Source: Phoebastria nigripes (taxonomy: Eukaryota; Chordata; Aves; Procellariiformes; Diomedeidae). Taken from it: DNA of 64,000 nt. The notes beneath the pieces were generated by a model. The model ran no database searches. It was not told the origin of the DNA and saw only the letters and a list, made by a program, of their open reading frames with translations. The stretch spans positions 3,015,860-3,079,859 of the forward strand of contig JAYKAV010000778.1 of assembly GCA_035582835.1 (NCBI GenBank), in the 5' to 3' direction. The position numbers and the translations under genes were made by a program. Numbering within the stretch: position 1 is the first letter of the stretch; each line of letters opens with the position of its first letter. Shown here piece by piece: positions 48,451 to 62,280 of the stretch.

Positions 48451-51400
48451 TTGAGCGCTTCCTTCGTGCTCCATGTATTTTTGAAACTTCATAATACTTG
48501 AAGGAAAAGTCACTTCAAGAAATCTTAATAGTCTCTGTGAGTAACATGGTGATTTTGCTGACGTTTGTCTGTACAGCACAATTCATGGAATCATGGTTTT
48601 ATGATGGAATTACGCATAAGGCCATACCATACAATGAAATGGGGGGGTCATAGTTTTGATCCATCATCATCTGCATTGCTTCTAGAGCTGGAAATTATAT
48701 TTTCACATCCCTGCACCTAAGATAATAAATGCCTTCCAGTCTGATATGAGAAATATGAAGTATTCTTTCTGCTCTGTGTTGTACCAGTTGGGTAGATACC
48801 AGAATGGGAACAGTATCTAGGATCTCTGCACTGTATAGGATAGACAAATCCTTAATTTATCAATAATGTTACTGATTTTCCTCAAGGATCTAAATTTCTC
48901 AAATATGTTGACAAACATAACAAGAAAATGATGATGCTGATATCTGTCATTTTCAGATGCAAGGCTTCCCAAATGCTGTAAGAATACAAGACATGATTCT
49001 GTAATAACTACCTGGCAGTATGGCTGAGATGTTGGCAGATCATCCATAAGTCACTGAGGAATGTTCTTCAGGGTTTTCTTAGTGCTGCTGGGTAACTCTG
49101 CTCATTGTGAGGCTCAAACCTAAAACTTGGGGTATACATAGCAATATGCAGAGATCACGATTATCTCTAGAATTCATGGACTTAAGAGCCTGTGCCATTT
49201 TGGGAAGCAAAATTATCTGGAGTACATCATTCTACTGTTAAAATATAGTGCATCAAGATAATCTCTTACATGGCTAGTGAGCTATACATACGTGTCACAG
49301 TCTAATCGCACTTGTAGGCATCTAAGAATGACTCTAACGTTACTTTAAAAGCATGCCAATGATTTTTTTTTTTTTCATTTTCTACTGTTTTCCATCTTCT
49401 TTCGTATGCATGTCATGGCATGATTTATAAGAATTGGTATGTCTACTAGTGATATGTAGTAACATGCCATTCAGCAAGGAGAAAGAAGTTTCATCTTGTT
49501 AATATTCTATATTTCATTTGGTTGGCTCAGTGAACCTTTACATATGTATTCATGAGACTGTGCCTGTAGATGAATGTGGAGGTGGAATTACCAGCGAAAC
49601 CAAATGCAGAATGTTAAAAATGATCCGTAAAAGGTTTCAAATTCTTCATTTCTGTGACAAGAATTATAACCGACTAGAAAATGCTACCGGGTAAATTAAT
49701 TGTAATGACACTGACTGTAACAATGGAGAAGAAAGGTAGAAATCCTAGTCATTCTTTTGAGAACTTCAAGGTCATCATATTTTGGTTACTCTTAGATGTT
49801 GCAGCATGGAGAATTAAATAACTGTACCAAAACTACATATACATTAGTTAATTTTATATGATTTTTCCGTTAAGGCTCCAATTCTCATTATTAGGATTGC
49901 ACTTTTAAAATATATTTTTTCTATTAATTTCCTTTTTGAGACTATCATGCAAATAGTTTACATTGAACAATAAGAATTGATTTTCATTCTTTCTTGCTCT
50001 GTCTTCATTTGAATGACTAAAATCATAACCAAAGTAGAAAATAGTGCAGATGTAATCCATTCTTATGTCACAAATCATAAAAAGAAAAAAGTAAGGCAAC
50101 AATTTATATTTTTGACATGCCTAAATTACTCATAAGAGTTACTACCTTTTTTTCTTTGTCAAATTCTTGTTTGAATCTCACAGTGGTTTAAAAGTAATTC
50201 ACGTGCAAAACATTGTAGCAGGCGTACAAGATGGTATCTAATTATTCCGTTCAGAGAAATTTTAAAGCTGCAAATTTTAGGACTTCAAATATGCCACATG
50301 TTATGGTCTGGCTGCAGGGTACATAAAAAATTTGGAAGATACTAATTCTAGAAGTCCAGGTTTTCCAACACAAAAATGTTGCGGGATACATGGAGTAAAA
50401 TCCTGTTAAATATACAGGACTTAACACACAGAGGTGTAGGAGATCTTTTGCTATGTGCTAATTAGAAATAGGAAATCTGTCAAACCACTACTGTAGCTTG
50501 AGTTAAAGTAGCATAGAATACATATTTTAGTCAACTTTCTATTAAAGTGTTTACATTCTTCACCTCAAACTGCAGAAAACATCTATTAGATTTATCTTGA
50601 ACTATGTCATCACAGTCAATTTCACATCACTCAGTTTTACATGTTTTAACCCCTAGCTGCATACCACACCTAATTATTATGGCATAACAATTGTGTTTGT
50701 ATCAGGAAATGTTCCCTGGGGGATGTGCTTGTAGAAGAAAAAAGAAAAAACAGAAAGTAATTTCAACACTATCTGGCACAGGTTTGTAAACTTCATGTAG
50801 GCGAAAGTTATGCCAACAGTGATGAGGACACTTTCTCTGCTACTTGGTACAGGACAAGAAGTTAGAAGAGTTGCTGTGATGCTGGATAAGCCTACCCAGA
50901 AAAAAGTAGATGTGAGTGCAGCCTGTCTTGACATGCTAAGTACAAGAGCAGAAATCCTGCAGCACCCTGGGAGCTCTTATGCAAGCCAGCAGGATCCTGC
51001 TACCATGAACGTGCCAACACGTGCTACTTAGATCTCCTTTCTGTGACTTGGGTACACATACAGTAGAAAGTCTTCTCTTCTGATGCTTTGTCTTGAATCA
51101 AACAGTAGTAGAAGCTACTAGCTACAGTGGCAGCTGCAGCTAGTCCCAGGCATGGCTGGGGTCATTGTCTCTAACCTTCCCATCCACGGATAAGCCAGCA
51201 TGCAAAGAGGAGGGCTCTGCGGCAGAAAGGGTCCTGCTATTGTCATAATGGAGAAGATAGAGCAGATTATGTATGCATTGCTCAATAATTTAACTTTAAT
51301 GTTTCTCATACAGTCTGAAATACTCTTGTTTACTGACTTGGAAAACTCAGACTGCTACAGCTATTGTATTTTTTTTTAGTCTCATAGAGGAAGTTGTTAT

Positions 51401-54400
51401 CTAGCTTTTATTTTCTCATTGTTGAATTATCCTCTGCTGTTGCAGTGCAGTATGCTAGGTAGGGCTTCTCTTGCCTGCTACTTTTGTTCAACAGGTGATT
51501 CTTAGGAACACTGGATTGCTTCGTATGTATTGTACATGAACAATAACTGTCAATATGCCTTTTCTTAAAGTATATACTAGTTTCCTAACAGCTAATGTTG
51601 TTGCAGCTGATTTAACGTGTAATACATAACATTTGAGGTCAAGTTTCTCAGAGTTCTTCAGCTTGTCACCAACTTGAAAATTGTTCATTTTCTTCCAGGC
51701 TGAAAATATCTCCTTAATCTGTTGCATAAATCCAGTGCAATGTGATATTAGCAAGCTAACACAACTAAGAGAAATTAACAAATAAAGGAGCGCTGTTACG
51801 TTTTGTTCAACTCTTCAGACTGGAGGAATGTAAGATAAATCTAATGTCCAAAGAATGCCAATTGCTAGCAGTCCTAGCTGTAAAATGTGAAGGAAATGTT
51901 GGGTTTCCATACTCATAAACCAGCTAAGAAATTGCTACAGTGGCATTAAGAAAAGGGATGAAATCTTGGCTTTGTAAAATTGATAAGAATTATGCTTCTG
52001 AGTTCAGCGGAGGCAGAACTTCCCTATTTTGCCTTGTATCTCTTCAATCCTAGTTTCTCTGTGAGTACTATTTTTAGTAGAAGCTTTTTTTGCGTTTTCA
52101 GTAACATGCAGAAGGTATGGATCCTAGCCATTTTTAGGTCAGTTAAATCCTAAAAATGCTATCGGAGATAGCAGAGAGAGAGCAGAATTATGAAACCAGG
52201 CTTTGGTAGTTCATGTTGTGTCAGAAATGCCATCAGTAATCGGGGGGTGGAGAGCACTTGCTAAAATACATAGACTATGAGAAGGTGCTATATCAGTGGT
52301 GAGAGTAGTCTTAATTCTGGAATTGCTTGCTATTTTTATGTTTCAGTGCTTCATCTCAAACTGTGATTCTGCCATTGTATGGTATAAAAATGGTATGTGC
52401 TTGCATATATGTTGCTCACAGTGACTTTGTATTAAATATGTTTAATTGTCAGAAACAAAAGAAAAGAGAAGAAAAGATGTTAGCAGATCTTTGGAAGCTT
52501 TGTCTGTAGTCTGAAAGCCAAAGCTGTGCCTTTTCTCGTTTCTGCCTCATCAGTCATGAAGATTTTGCAGTGAGAGCTCAGTTTATGCCAATGCTGGTAA
52601 GCCAAAATTGAAACCAGCTCACTTTTCTAGGACTCTATTAGCTTTGCAGTGCTAGCAGGACTTAAAATGAACAACCATTTATTTTAGTTACTAGGGAAAT
52701 CAGCCATGTCTCTGAATTTATACAGGTAGTAGCTCAGTTAAATAAAAAGGCATTCCATTTAGAGTAGAATTGTGCTTTAATGTTGAATGAATGCTCCTCT
52801 GGGGTTGTTGGCTCTTACTTCTCTGTTTCTATACATACATACATTCATCACAGAGACAAGATGGACCATGGGGCTCCTTCACTTCATATGATACAGCGTT
52901 TGGCAGTGCATTGATTGTTGCTTAACTTGGAAATGTATGCACAGTGGTACCTGCCAGCAGTATTTACAAAGTTCCCATTGCCAGAATGTTTCTTCTCATA
53001 CTTACTTAAATTACCTTATTTAAACCATCTGCTTTGCAGCCATGGGAAACGCTAGATTAACAATTGTGTTTTTAATCAAAAATATCTTGAACTAATTCAG
53101 TTTCTCCAATGTATATAGTCTGTTGTTCATATTACAAGCAAATATTTGAGGATGTCTAAATTATAGTCAGTAATATTTAGTCAAGGATATTAAGAAAGTA
53201 ATATTAAATTAGAAATGTGCTGCTCCAATATTAAACTATTCTTATTTCAGTGAGGTTTTTTAGTGATTACTGTAGGTGTCATCCATTATCTCCCTGTCCC
53301 GAATGTATATTACCAGTTTGCATTTTAATACGGCAGGCCAGTGAATTTCATTCTGAAAGAAATCCGTGATCCATTCTTTTTGATATACATGTTAAATTTT
53401 GGTATCTTCTCAAAAGTTCATCTTATGATCACAATATTCTTAGTCTATAAAGGCCTAATTCCAGCAACTGTACAAGTCAGGTCAGGATCTGTGAAGATAT
53501 CCTAATTTCTGAAAGCTTTTTCCCCCCCCCACATTTACGTTATAAATAGGCACCTCCCTTCCCCCAATCTTAAAGATCAGTCAAAGAAGTATGAACTGTA
53601 TCGATTTATACAGTTCTGTTAATCTACTGAAAGAATGAAAAGAAAATATGAAGAAATTTGAATTGGTTGTCCACACTCTTATTTTATTAGCAGTACAAAG
53701 TACTGATTGCTATAGTAATATATTAAATATTGCAATACTGTTTCATAGTTCAAAGTGAAAACTAGTCAGATAACTAAGTTAATTATTTTTCCAGTTTGAA
53801 AACCATATAGTTTAAATCCTTATTACTCAGCTTCTGTACTAAAAGTTAAATCAGTTAAACTAGAGTAAGTGTGAATGTATCGAAGATACACCTTGAGCTG
53901 GTGAAAATTTTAATAACTAATAGAGATAAAATTTTTACCAGAGATGTATCTGTTAACTCTTCTGGGAATTAGATATCATGTTATTCTGCAATTCTGTTTT
54001 TGAAATTCGAATACTGCTAGAGTGATACTCCATTCATGTACTAACTCTGTAGCTGCAGACTAATTTGTTTGATGTCAGATCCTTGTTCTTATGGCAAATA
54101 CGGGGTGTGCTTTTAAACCTAACAAAGGGGCAGTGTTTTAAAAAATAAACAGAAGAGGCAGTGTGAGGGAAGGCAGATAGCTTGGTGGCAAACAGGTTCA
54201 AAGACAGGCAGCCAGTCCTTCTGGCTGTGCTGGAGGGGCCTCCAGTCTCGTGTGCCAGCTAGCATCTCCCTAGTGTGAAAGTTGGAAGCAGGAGGAGAGA
54301 AGCATCTTACTTCTGCTTATCTGACTAGAGTAACATTCCTCTGAGCTTGTCCCCACAGGGGATGGAAAAGAAGCAAGAGTGTCTACGATACGTAGTGCTG

Positions 54401-54847
54401 TTGGCCACTCACTGGCTGAGGCTGGAAAGGAAAAGCGAAGCAGGGGGCTTTGTGCAACCCTGGCAGAAGGGGCAGATTCTCCATGGGATAGACCAATGTG
54501 TCAGCCTGCTCTGAGAAATTACTGGGTTGGCAACATGTAAACTGTTAAGAACTCCAGACAATATTGAACACCTGTGCTTAACCCCACAAACACATTTGGA
54601 ATGATGTTCCAGATCCAAACCTTTTGGACTTCACTCAAACAATTGCTAAATATTCCTTTTTAGCAAAAGGAAATATTAGGTTGAAGTCCATCTGAAATTT
54701 CTAGCCTGAGGGGTTTCTGATTTTATCTCCCTAGGTAAGCAGAATTTTGCTTCCATTCAGCANACTGATGAGTTTTGTCTAGGTTCATCACAGGGAGGCC
54801 AGGCTTGGATCCAACCCATTCTTACTTGGCATGCACAAGCATACAGA

Positions 54848-54922
54848 GCTTTTTAAGGCAGCAACAGCACCATCAACTGAAAATGCCTTTCATTTTACAG
54901 ATGGGGAACCTGGGGAGGAGAT
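54848..54922 (+). mobile_element. Possible MIR-like SINE fragment
   Basis: A CATTTTACAGATGGGGAACC block at 54891-54910 resembles the MIR/L2-tail string CATTTTACAGATGAGGAAAC, and a CAACAGCACC-like stretch precedes it where MIR has CAACAACCC. The following bases do not continue the MIR consensus, so this could be chance. Confidence 0.33.
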
Positions 54923-56671
54923 GCCACNAGACAGGAAGACGCAAGAATTCAGGCAAGATCCACAAGAGAAAGGTAATTGAAAAAGATTGTAGTGAGATCT
55001 GTCAGAATACTCCGTAGTGTTTTAATTCCAGCTCTCAAAATCTCTTTGCTGCTACAGAGACTATGGAATAAAAGTTTCACAAGTTCTGAAAGCCTGTTTC
55101 GGGGCCTGCCCAGATATATTTTTGGTGCTCAGCACCCATCAGTACGCGTCTCATGTTCAAGCACAGTCAAGGTTCACAGTTAAAGACTTCAGCTCTGTGT
55201 TATTCACTGCAGGGCCTAATGACATAGACCTTCGGAGAGCATCGCTAGTTTTTCTGTTGCACTGTACAGGGAACCACCGTGCCAATTCAGTTGTTCAGAT
55301 TCTGTTTAGTGGAAGGGTGCTAGCTGTTACTCAGAGCTGTGGTATCCGCATCCCTTGACGGAGTGAATCCCCTTGCTTTGTTTTGACCTCGTCCTTGAAA
55401 AAGGAATGGTGTTTCCTCAGGCCATCTGGTTTAGGGAGGTGGAAGGAGAACACGTCAGAGTGTATGCGTACAAGCATAGCTCGTTTAGACCTACTGTGTC
55501 AGCAGGCTGTCTGGATAAAATCACTGTCTGTTTTTATGCAAGTGAATGTTCATTATTGCCTGTATTGCAGTTGTTTTTGCATAAATAACAAGAACAAATT
55601 CACCACCATGGCATTACAGTGACATAAGAGGAGGTTCCAGTATTATTGTAAAATAGTAGTCATGCGGCAGTCGTCTTAAATCGATACCTCTGTCCAGGTA
55701 CATTAGGATCCCTTTTGGAGCTTCATTGCTGCTGTACATAGTGTTATTATACTTGCTGAATCTGTCTGTATCTACCTAAATTAATAAACAAAAGCCAGTG
55801 TGTTCTTGCATGTGCTGTTACACAGAGGAAGTGTCAGTAGTTTAAGTATTCAGATATCACAGCTATTGGTAACTGCATGAAAACCCAACTCAGTAACATA
55901 CAGTGCCAAAACAGATATTAAATCAAAGTTACATCTGAAGAGTACACGTTTCTCACAGTAAAATACATATTTTTATGTTTTATGGCATCACATTTACTGC
56001 CTGAATTTGGATTATCTATGATACCATTATACATATAACAGCAGGACTCAAAATATTTTTATATCTGAATAAGTTAAATTTCTTCCATAATAAACATTAA
56101 AGATACACTGCTGTATTTAATTTCTGGAGAAAATGAAAGGCAAGGAAATAGAAAAGTGGTTACAATAGGTTGTTTAAAACTGCTCCTGCTATGCAGAATT
56201 GGACAGTAAACAAATGAAGTTTTATGGAAAATCAGTTAATATTCAGTGATTCAAAATTTGGCTTTGCCAAGGACACATGAGCCAGACCCATTAGTTGCAA
56301 AATGTTCATCCCTCAAAAATATTCTACAATATTTTTATTTAATTACTGCATGAAAAAAAATATGGCAGCTTGTAAACTATATATACACAAAACATCCAAG
56401 CTTGCTGTTCAGGCTTATGCATTGGAATCCTCCAGTCACAAGGATTGCACGTTACACTGTATTGAATATGCAGAACATCATCCCAAATGTAGACTCTGGT
56501 TTCAAATGATCTATGTAGTCTCGTTTAGAAATTTACAGTCTTAGGAAAGCCAGAAGTGCAGCAGTCTCCTGGAGGAGGCAGAGGGGAAGGGGACTCAGGA
56601 GGGTTCCTTGTTTGATACAGCTCACTGATTTCTGTGTCAAACTTTCTTAGCTTACAAGTACAAATATGGTT

Positions 56672-56697
56672 TTCTTTCTTTCTTTGTTTTCTTTCTT

Positions 56698-56736
<39 letters not shown>

Positions 56737-56737
56737 N
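56672..56737. repeat. (CTTT)n microsatellite running into a poly-T of about 36 and an N
   Basis: Several CTTT units with one G interruption lead into a T-run of about 36 that ends in an N at 56737. On the minus strand it is an A-run followed by AAAG units. The N marks an unresolved length. Confidence 0.9.
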
Positions 56738-57512
56738 TGGCAGCCTGCTCAGCACAGGCTCTTGACAGTCAACCTGGGTTCTTTCCATTTCATGTCTCAT
56801 TGCTGGTAATAGTCTCTGCAGGCTTTATTATGCCTCCAACACTTCTCTATGTGGTTGTCTTCGGATTATGCTATCAGTGACGCCTGTGCAACCTATTAAT
56901 CTTCAGTGGTGTGGTTAAAGTATTGTGAAAGGCGTAATGAAAAGACAGTTGTAGTTTCTTTGTATACAGGAGAGCAAAACTGAGTCCTTGGACCATTTCC
57001 TATTGTGGGCTGCCTGACTTAACATGAAATGGGAAAGAAGTGAGCTGGTTTCAGCTTGTGAAATCAGATCTTGGGAGAAAACAGTGCAAACATTTACTTC
57101 AAAACTAAGAAATGTTAAATAGAAATCTATAACCTGATGTTGTCACTACCTAGAAGTCAATGCCAGGATTAATTACCTGATAAGTCCTGAGACCGTTAGT
57201 TAATTTCTGTGTGTAAAGCATTTTGTGTTTTATTTATTTCTTTATGAAAATCCAGACCACTGTGTGGGCATTTTCCATAGCTGCCTGAGATTAAGAGCCA
57301 CTCTGAGGCTGCTCTTGAGTTACACTTGGGTCAGTTCATCCTGCCCATCTTAAAGTTCAGTACAATGTGAAGAGGTTCAGAGGCTCTTTCCCGTCCAATC
57401 CAACGAGATCCTTTTCACAGCCGGAAGCCTGACCAGGTAGGTTATGTATCAGACTGGCCTCTTCTCAGACAACAGAAGGCAGGTTTTGAGATTGACTGAG
57501 AACTAACTTCTC

Positions 57513-57526
57513 GGGGGGGGGGGGGG
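57513..57526. repeat. Poly-G run of 14
   Basis: An uninterrupted G14 run preceded by TCTC. Length is approximate, as for any such homopolymer. Confidence 0.85.
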
Positions 57527-60108
57527 AAGCCATTTGTTTCCAGTCAAGCTTCAAGGGAATGAAAATAAAAAGAATTGAATCAGAGGGCAATAAATGCTGA
57601 AGAGACTTCTCTGAAAATGACAGTACTGTGCCAGTTCTTGAATGCCTGTCTGCAGTTAAATAAAGCAACAAACAAAACTGCTCCATAATGTCTTCTGCCT
57701 TGTGCATGCCTTGAGTCTCTTTCCAAATTAATTCTTCGCTGACCCACTCAGGCTCCGATAGCTCAAGCAAGGTGACTCTACGTGACAGCAGAACACAGAA
57801 CTGGCTGAGAGCTGACAGTTTGGTGTCTTTGGGGCTGTGTTTGGCTCCAGTGTCATGAGCTCTGGCAACAGCATAGCAGCCTTGGTGAGAAAGCTGCTAG
57901 AGCACAAGCTGTTTTCCTGACTTGACAAGTAAAGTGTTTGCAGATGCAGATGAAAAGAGGAGGATACGAAGCTTGCATAGTCTGCTGATGATTTTCCTCC
58001 ATTCAGAAATGCAAAGATTATTGAATAGTATAACGGAGAAACTGAAAAATTGTCTAGGGGGCATACTACCCTTTTTTTTCCTCCTATTACATTAGATGGG
58101 GAAAAACTAGCAGGGCTGGAAGAAGGAATGGAGCAATGAAAGAAGACAGGAGTTCCCTTGCAGGCTTTTGTCACTCAAACTTCCTAAAATCGTCCTCGCT
58201 TCTGGAGGGGACAAATGGGTTGTAAACACTGGAGGCTGACTGTTCACAGAGACCCAGGAGCTAATTTATACTCACAGCTTCTGCTTTGCTGAGTATACCT
58301 CCAAGGGGGAGACTCCAAGCAATAGCTGTTCTTCAGTGAATTATCTCCTCTGGTTTTCCTACACGGAAATCTAGCCACAGGGAAGGATAACCCTTCCAGC
58401 CAGTCGTGCCCCAAACGCTTCCAAAACTCCGAGAATCTCTTTTTGTATGGAGCTGCTGCTGAACAGCATCTGCTCCTCAGAAGGTGTCGTGACAGCTGCA
58501 TTAATCCCTCCTGTTGTAAAAGCAACAGCTAAATGAATGCTTCCTTGAAATACATACATCAGATTGAGATCAAAAAAGATCTTTGAAATAGGGGTGATAA
58601 ACCACAGGTATGTCTTCAGTATATTGCAGATTGCTTTCTGCAGGGTGCTAACCCTCCTGTTGTGACTGATTTTTCTAGGATCGGAAAAACGCCTTTATGC
58701 CTCTTTTGCTTCTGCCTCTTTTTCGCATCCCTCTAGAGTTGGCCATGGCAACCTGTCCCTAGGTTTTCAGTCAGGTCAGATTTATTATCAATAATTTGCT
58801 GAATGATATCCTGTTTATGATTTCTTGGAAGATTTCACTATGTGTCANGCAAGAGGCAAAATCAGTTTCCATATCTGCTTTTGTTTCAGAGTTGCATGTT
58901 TTCCAATTTTTGAATAGTTCTTCATTTTTTGCCCTGTTGCCTTATTTTCGGTGAATAACTCCACATATATTTGCATTGAATCACAGCTGATTCACTGCAA
59001 TGCATCTATTCTTTTAAATATTTGACAGTGTTACATTTCAAATGCCCATTATCTAGATAACTTAGAAATTTCCAAACAGTGAATAATTCTTCAACCTTGA
59101 GACACTTGCAGAAATAGCTTGGGATTTTCAAAATTATTCTGAATTTCTTGTAAAAAAATCAGTGGTGTTTTTAATGTACTCATCCAGAATAGAGGAAGGC
59201 AAATAAAACTTTAACAGTTTTTCCTCTTATTCCACCCAATATAGTAGTATGTGTATTCATGTATTTTATGTCTACCTTCCTCTCTCTAGCTTTCTCCATC
59301 TCTTTATCTATGAATATTGGTATCCTTATCTATGTTCAGGTTATTTAAAAATGCAAAAGGAATGTTCTTTGGAAATAAGTTACCATGTATTTTGCCTGGA
59401 TACTAGCATAATACTTCTGATCCATTGAAAGTAATGATTATGTATTTATAACATTTCATTGATCCTTTTTTAAAGCAAAGAGTATGCATTTTTCAATAGT
59501 ATTTGCTAGTGTTGCCATTTTCACTCTTATTTTTAAAGCAGAATTTCAGTAACTGTCCCTATTATTGCTAGGCTGGTCCTGGTCCTGACGAAATGCATGT
59601 GCTATGAAACAGTTCAGTAGGACCATGCTGAGTAGGGGGAGGTGAAAGATAAAAGTAAATTTTCTGTGTGGAATCTTTTTTTTTTCTTTTTTTTTTTCCT
59701 TTCCCCCCTTCTTTTCAGGAGCCAACCCAGGTAACCTTCTCATCACTTTCTAATGTGTTCGTGATGTGATCCAGCTGAGTATTGTTGCGAGGACTGAAAA
59801 TTTGGCTAGAAGCAGAAGCTAGTAAGAACCCATTGCTTCACTAAACACAATCCACAACCTTCCAGGTGCTTATGTTTATTTAAGACATACATAGATACTA
59901 ACTGTCATGTCTATATTCTACTGGTGTTTCTTCTATAAATGGGAGATGTGCTGGGAGGAAAGGGAATGTTTGTTGTCAGTCCTTAAATATGTCACCTATT
60001 GTTTATTTTTCACGTTTCTCCAATATGTTTGTCATGTATGTAGTATATGTAATCATTTATAATATAGTAGAATTAAGGAATATATAAATGCTATTTTAAA
60101 ATAAGATT

Positions 60109-60128
60109 CCCCCCCCCACACACACACA
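60109..60128. repeat. C9 run joined to (CA)n
   Basis: A C9 run leads directly into about five to six CA units. This is an ordinary compound simple repeat. Confidence 0.85.
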
Positions 60129-62167
60129 TTGGTAAATTAGATGTTGTCACATGTTGAAGTGAATTTGCATTTACAGATTCATAGTTTTCATAGACACCTT
60201 TCTGAAAACAGTATTCAGAAATATCAGTAGAAATGAGACAAATGAAATTTTCTATGACTGAATGTATCTTGAAATTAATATAGCAAAGCTTAAAGCATTA
60301 ACCCTATTCCCAAAGCATACCTTCTGAGTGAAAAGTAAGTGAAATAAGTGTGACAGTAACTCAGGTTACTTGAGTAACCTAGTCAGTTTTGGCTGTCTGA
60401 TCAAATACGCTACTCCACGAAAAAAACAGTCACTTTTTTAATGGTTTAAAAGCAAAGTGGAAGCTTGTTAAGATTAGTTGCAGAAGTCTGAACTTGAGGA
60501 GTCTTGAATGATAGGCTCAAAGAAATGATAAATACTTTGGAAGCTAGAGTTATTCATTAGTTGGAAGAATGGAAGATGAAAGCACATCATAAGTATCAGG
60601 GGGAACTGAGGAGAAGAAAGAATTTTAAAACCTAGTTCAGGCATATTTCAAAACAAGTGCTAAAGGTTTAATTTATAGAAGATCAGATCTACAAATTGCA
60701 TAAAGCTTGAATATGACAAAGAATTTATTATAAAAAGATTTTCGTGAAGACCTACCTTCACCAATATTGTATCAATTTCTTCTTTATTTTGAGGATTAGC
60801 TGATTTAACATAGATTTCAGTTCAGATCACAACTTGCCTTTCTATTCAGTAAATGCAGTCATCCTCCCAAGACTCAACTCTTTCAATGAAACCACAAATC
60901 CGGAATAGTACGGAAGGCCAATTCAGCTAATAATGTCTATTAAAACCATTGGATAAAGGGTAAGAAAAATGTCCGGCATTGTGGAAAATAGCTAGTCTCT
61001 GCCTGAATAAATGTTTCTCTCTTTGTACTTTATTTAATCATTTGCTATGGTTTTTTTGGTTTTGCCTTTTAGGATGACAGACGGAGGTATTTCAGAGCGA
61101 GACTCTATCATTGTGTTTCTGATGGGAAAATTACCACTTTTTTTTTTTTCTGCAGATTATGATGTGCTGTTAGTGGCAAAGCATTATCTATTCTGTCAGC
61201 TAGCTTCCTGTGGACTGCTTTCTCTGATAAGTGGAAGCTGGTTGGAGTCTTTCCAGAAGCACTGATGAGCTAGAAGGTGAGGTTTGATGTAAGACCACAA
61301 GTCACTAAGAGACAAACCATTGTATATGTAATTAGGTTGATCAGTATTTCCAGGTCTTAGCATAGGTTAACTCATTTGTTAAAGTGAACATTCTACAGTA
61401 CTCTATCCAACAATGTCTAGATGTATGTATGACCCCACAAAACACAGAACAGTAGTTATAAAACTAGTTTAAAGCTCCTGAGTAAACAGATATTAACCTG
61501 AAAAATTAGTATTTTTCTCCCAGTCATAGATATAAGCCCAGTTCTAATTATTTTTTTATTTTCAATAAGATTCTGACATGGATGGTATTTACTGCTAAAG
61601 ACTTTATTATAATATATGACCATTCATGCATGCATATAAAATTTGAATTAATAGAAGCCATAGAGATGAGTCAGCATTGTAGATTTATGTCTGTTTTAAT
61701 GTAGTGAAAAGGATCCTCTGAGAAGACAGGAAAAAAATGATTTATATTCCCATCATTTAAGAAGTGAAGCCCCTCTCAGCAGGACCTGAATACCTTTAAG
61801 GATATACAGGAGAGGACTTTTCATAAATTACCTGGTGCACTTAAAATAAAGGTTATTCAGAGTAATTATGTAGGACAGTCCAATATAGTAGGGCGGGAAA
61901 TTACTTGAGTCCATTAATTTCATTTGTGTCCTGTCAGAGAAAAATCAATTAGGGCTATACATCAGGGGACTGCACTTTCTCCAGAAAAGATAGAGCATGT
62001 ATAAGATCCCCTTGTACTGTGTTTAAGTTCCCCCAGATCACAGTTTGGTTAGGGGACTCCACGTGAACTGAGCTAACCCCAGCAGCTATCACAGGACCAG
62101 CCCCACAATAATCAGTAGGGCTTTTATGACTCCATTAAGATCCTGTGTGAGTTCCATACAGACTTCA

Positions 62168-62280
62168 ATGCCTTTACATGCACAACAAAGCAGAGGCAGA
62201 GAAATGTTAAGAACCCCTTTATAAATGAGGAGCTGAGCCACAGAGAGACTAATGTACAGTGTGACTTGGATGGACTTTTA
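62168..62280 (+). mobile_element. MIR-like SINE fragment, sense orientation
   Basis: The order of blocks matches sense MIR. GCCTTTACATGCACAAC (62171-62187) stands where MIR has GCTTTACATGTATTAAC. Then TTTATAAATGAGGAGCTGAG (62218-62237) corresponds to TTTTACAGATGAGGAAACTGAG, and CCACAGAGAGACTAA (62238-62252) to GCACAGAGAGGTTAAG. A GTGACTTG string follows. Two well-matching blocks in tandem make this more convincing than the 54.9-kb candidate. Turtle and crocodilian repeats with a similar CACAGAGAGACTAA string are an alternative family. Confidence 0.55.

Larger units (their letters stand above)
40391..54847. other. Unassigned noncoding sequence with simple repeats
   Basis: About 14.5 kb without a gene that I can support. 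It contains an A/C tract at 43.99 kb, A-runs near 45.0 and 45.46 kb, a GC-richer patch at 48.2-48.43 kb with an adjacent inverted repeat, and (CA)-like strings near 46.2 kb flanked by two copies of ATTTTTTTCTGTGAA. Open frames of 100-120 codons on the minus strand at 41658-41999, 45016-45315 and 46348-46710 show no recognisable domains. Confidence 0.5.
54923..62167. other. Unassigned noncoding sequence
   Basis: No gene that I can defend. It contains a CTTT/poly-T tract at 56672-56737, a G14 run at 57513-57526, a C9-(CA)n junction at 60109-60128, T-runs at 59676-59700 and 61138-61149, and splice-like signals around 61.07-61.28 kb. A 148-codon open frame on the minus strand at 57728-58174 has low-complexity Ser-rich composition and no family resemblance. 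The interval 57.3-58.6 kb is a little less AT-rich than average. Confidence 0.5.

Noticed and set aside
48585..48660. GGAATCATGGTTTTATG resembles the start of a reverse-oriented CR1 tail.
   Set aside because: The diagnostic GGTTGGAAGGGACC-type block does not follow.
57728..58174. A 148-codon open frame on the minus strand in a slightly GC-richer interval.
   Set aside because: Ser/Leu/Pro-rich, with no recognisable domain, no acceptor or donor of note, and an overlapping frame of similar length nearby. Treated as chance.
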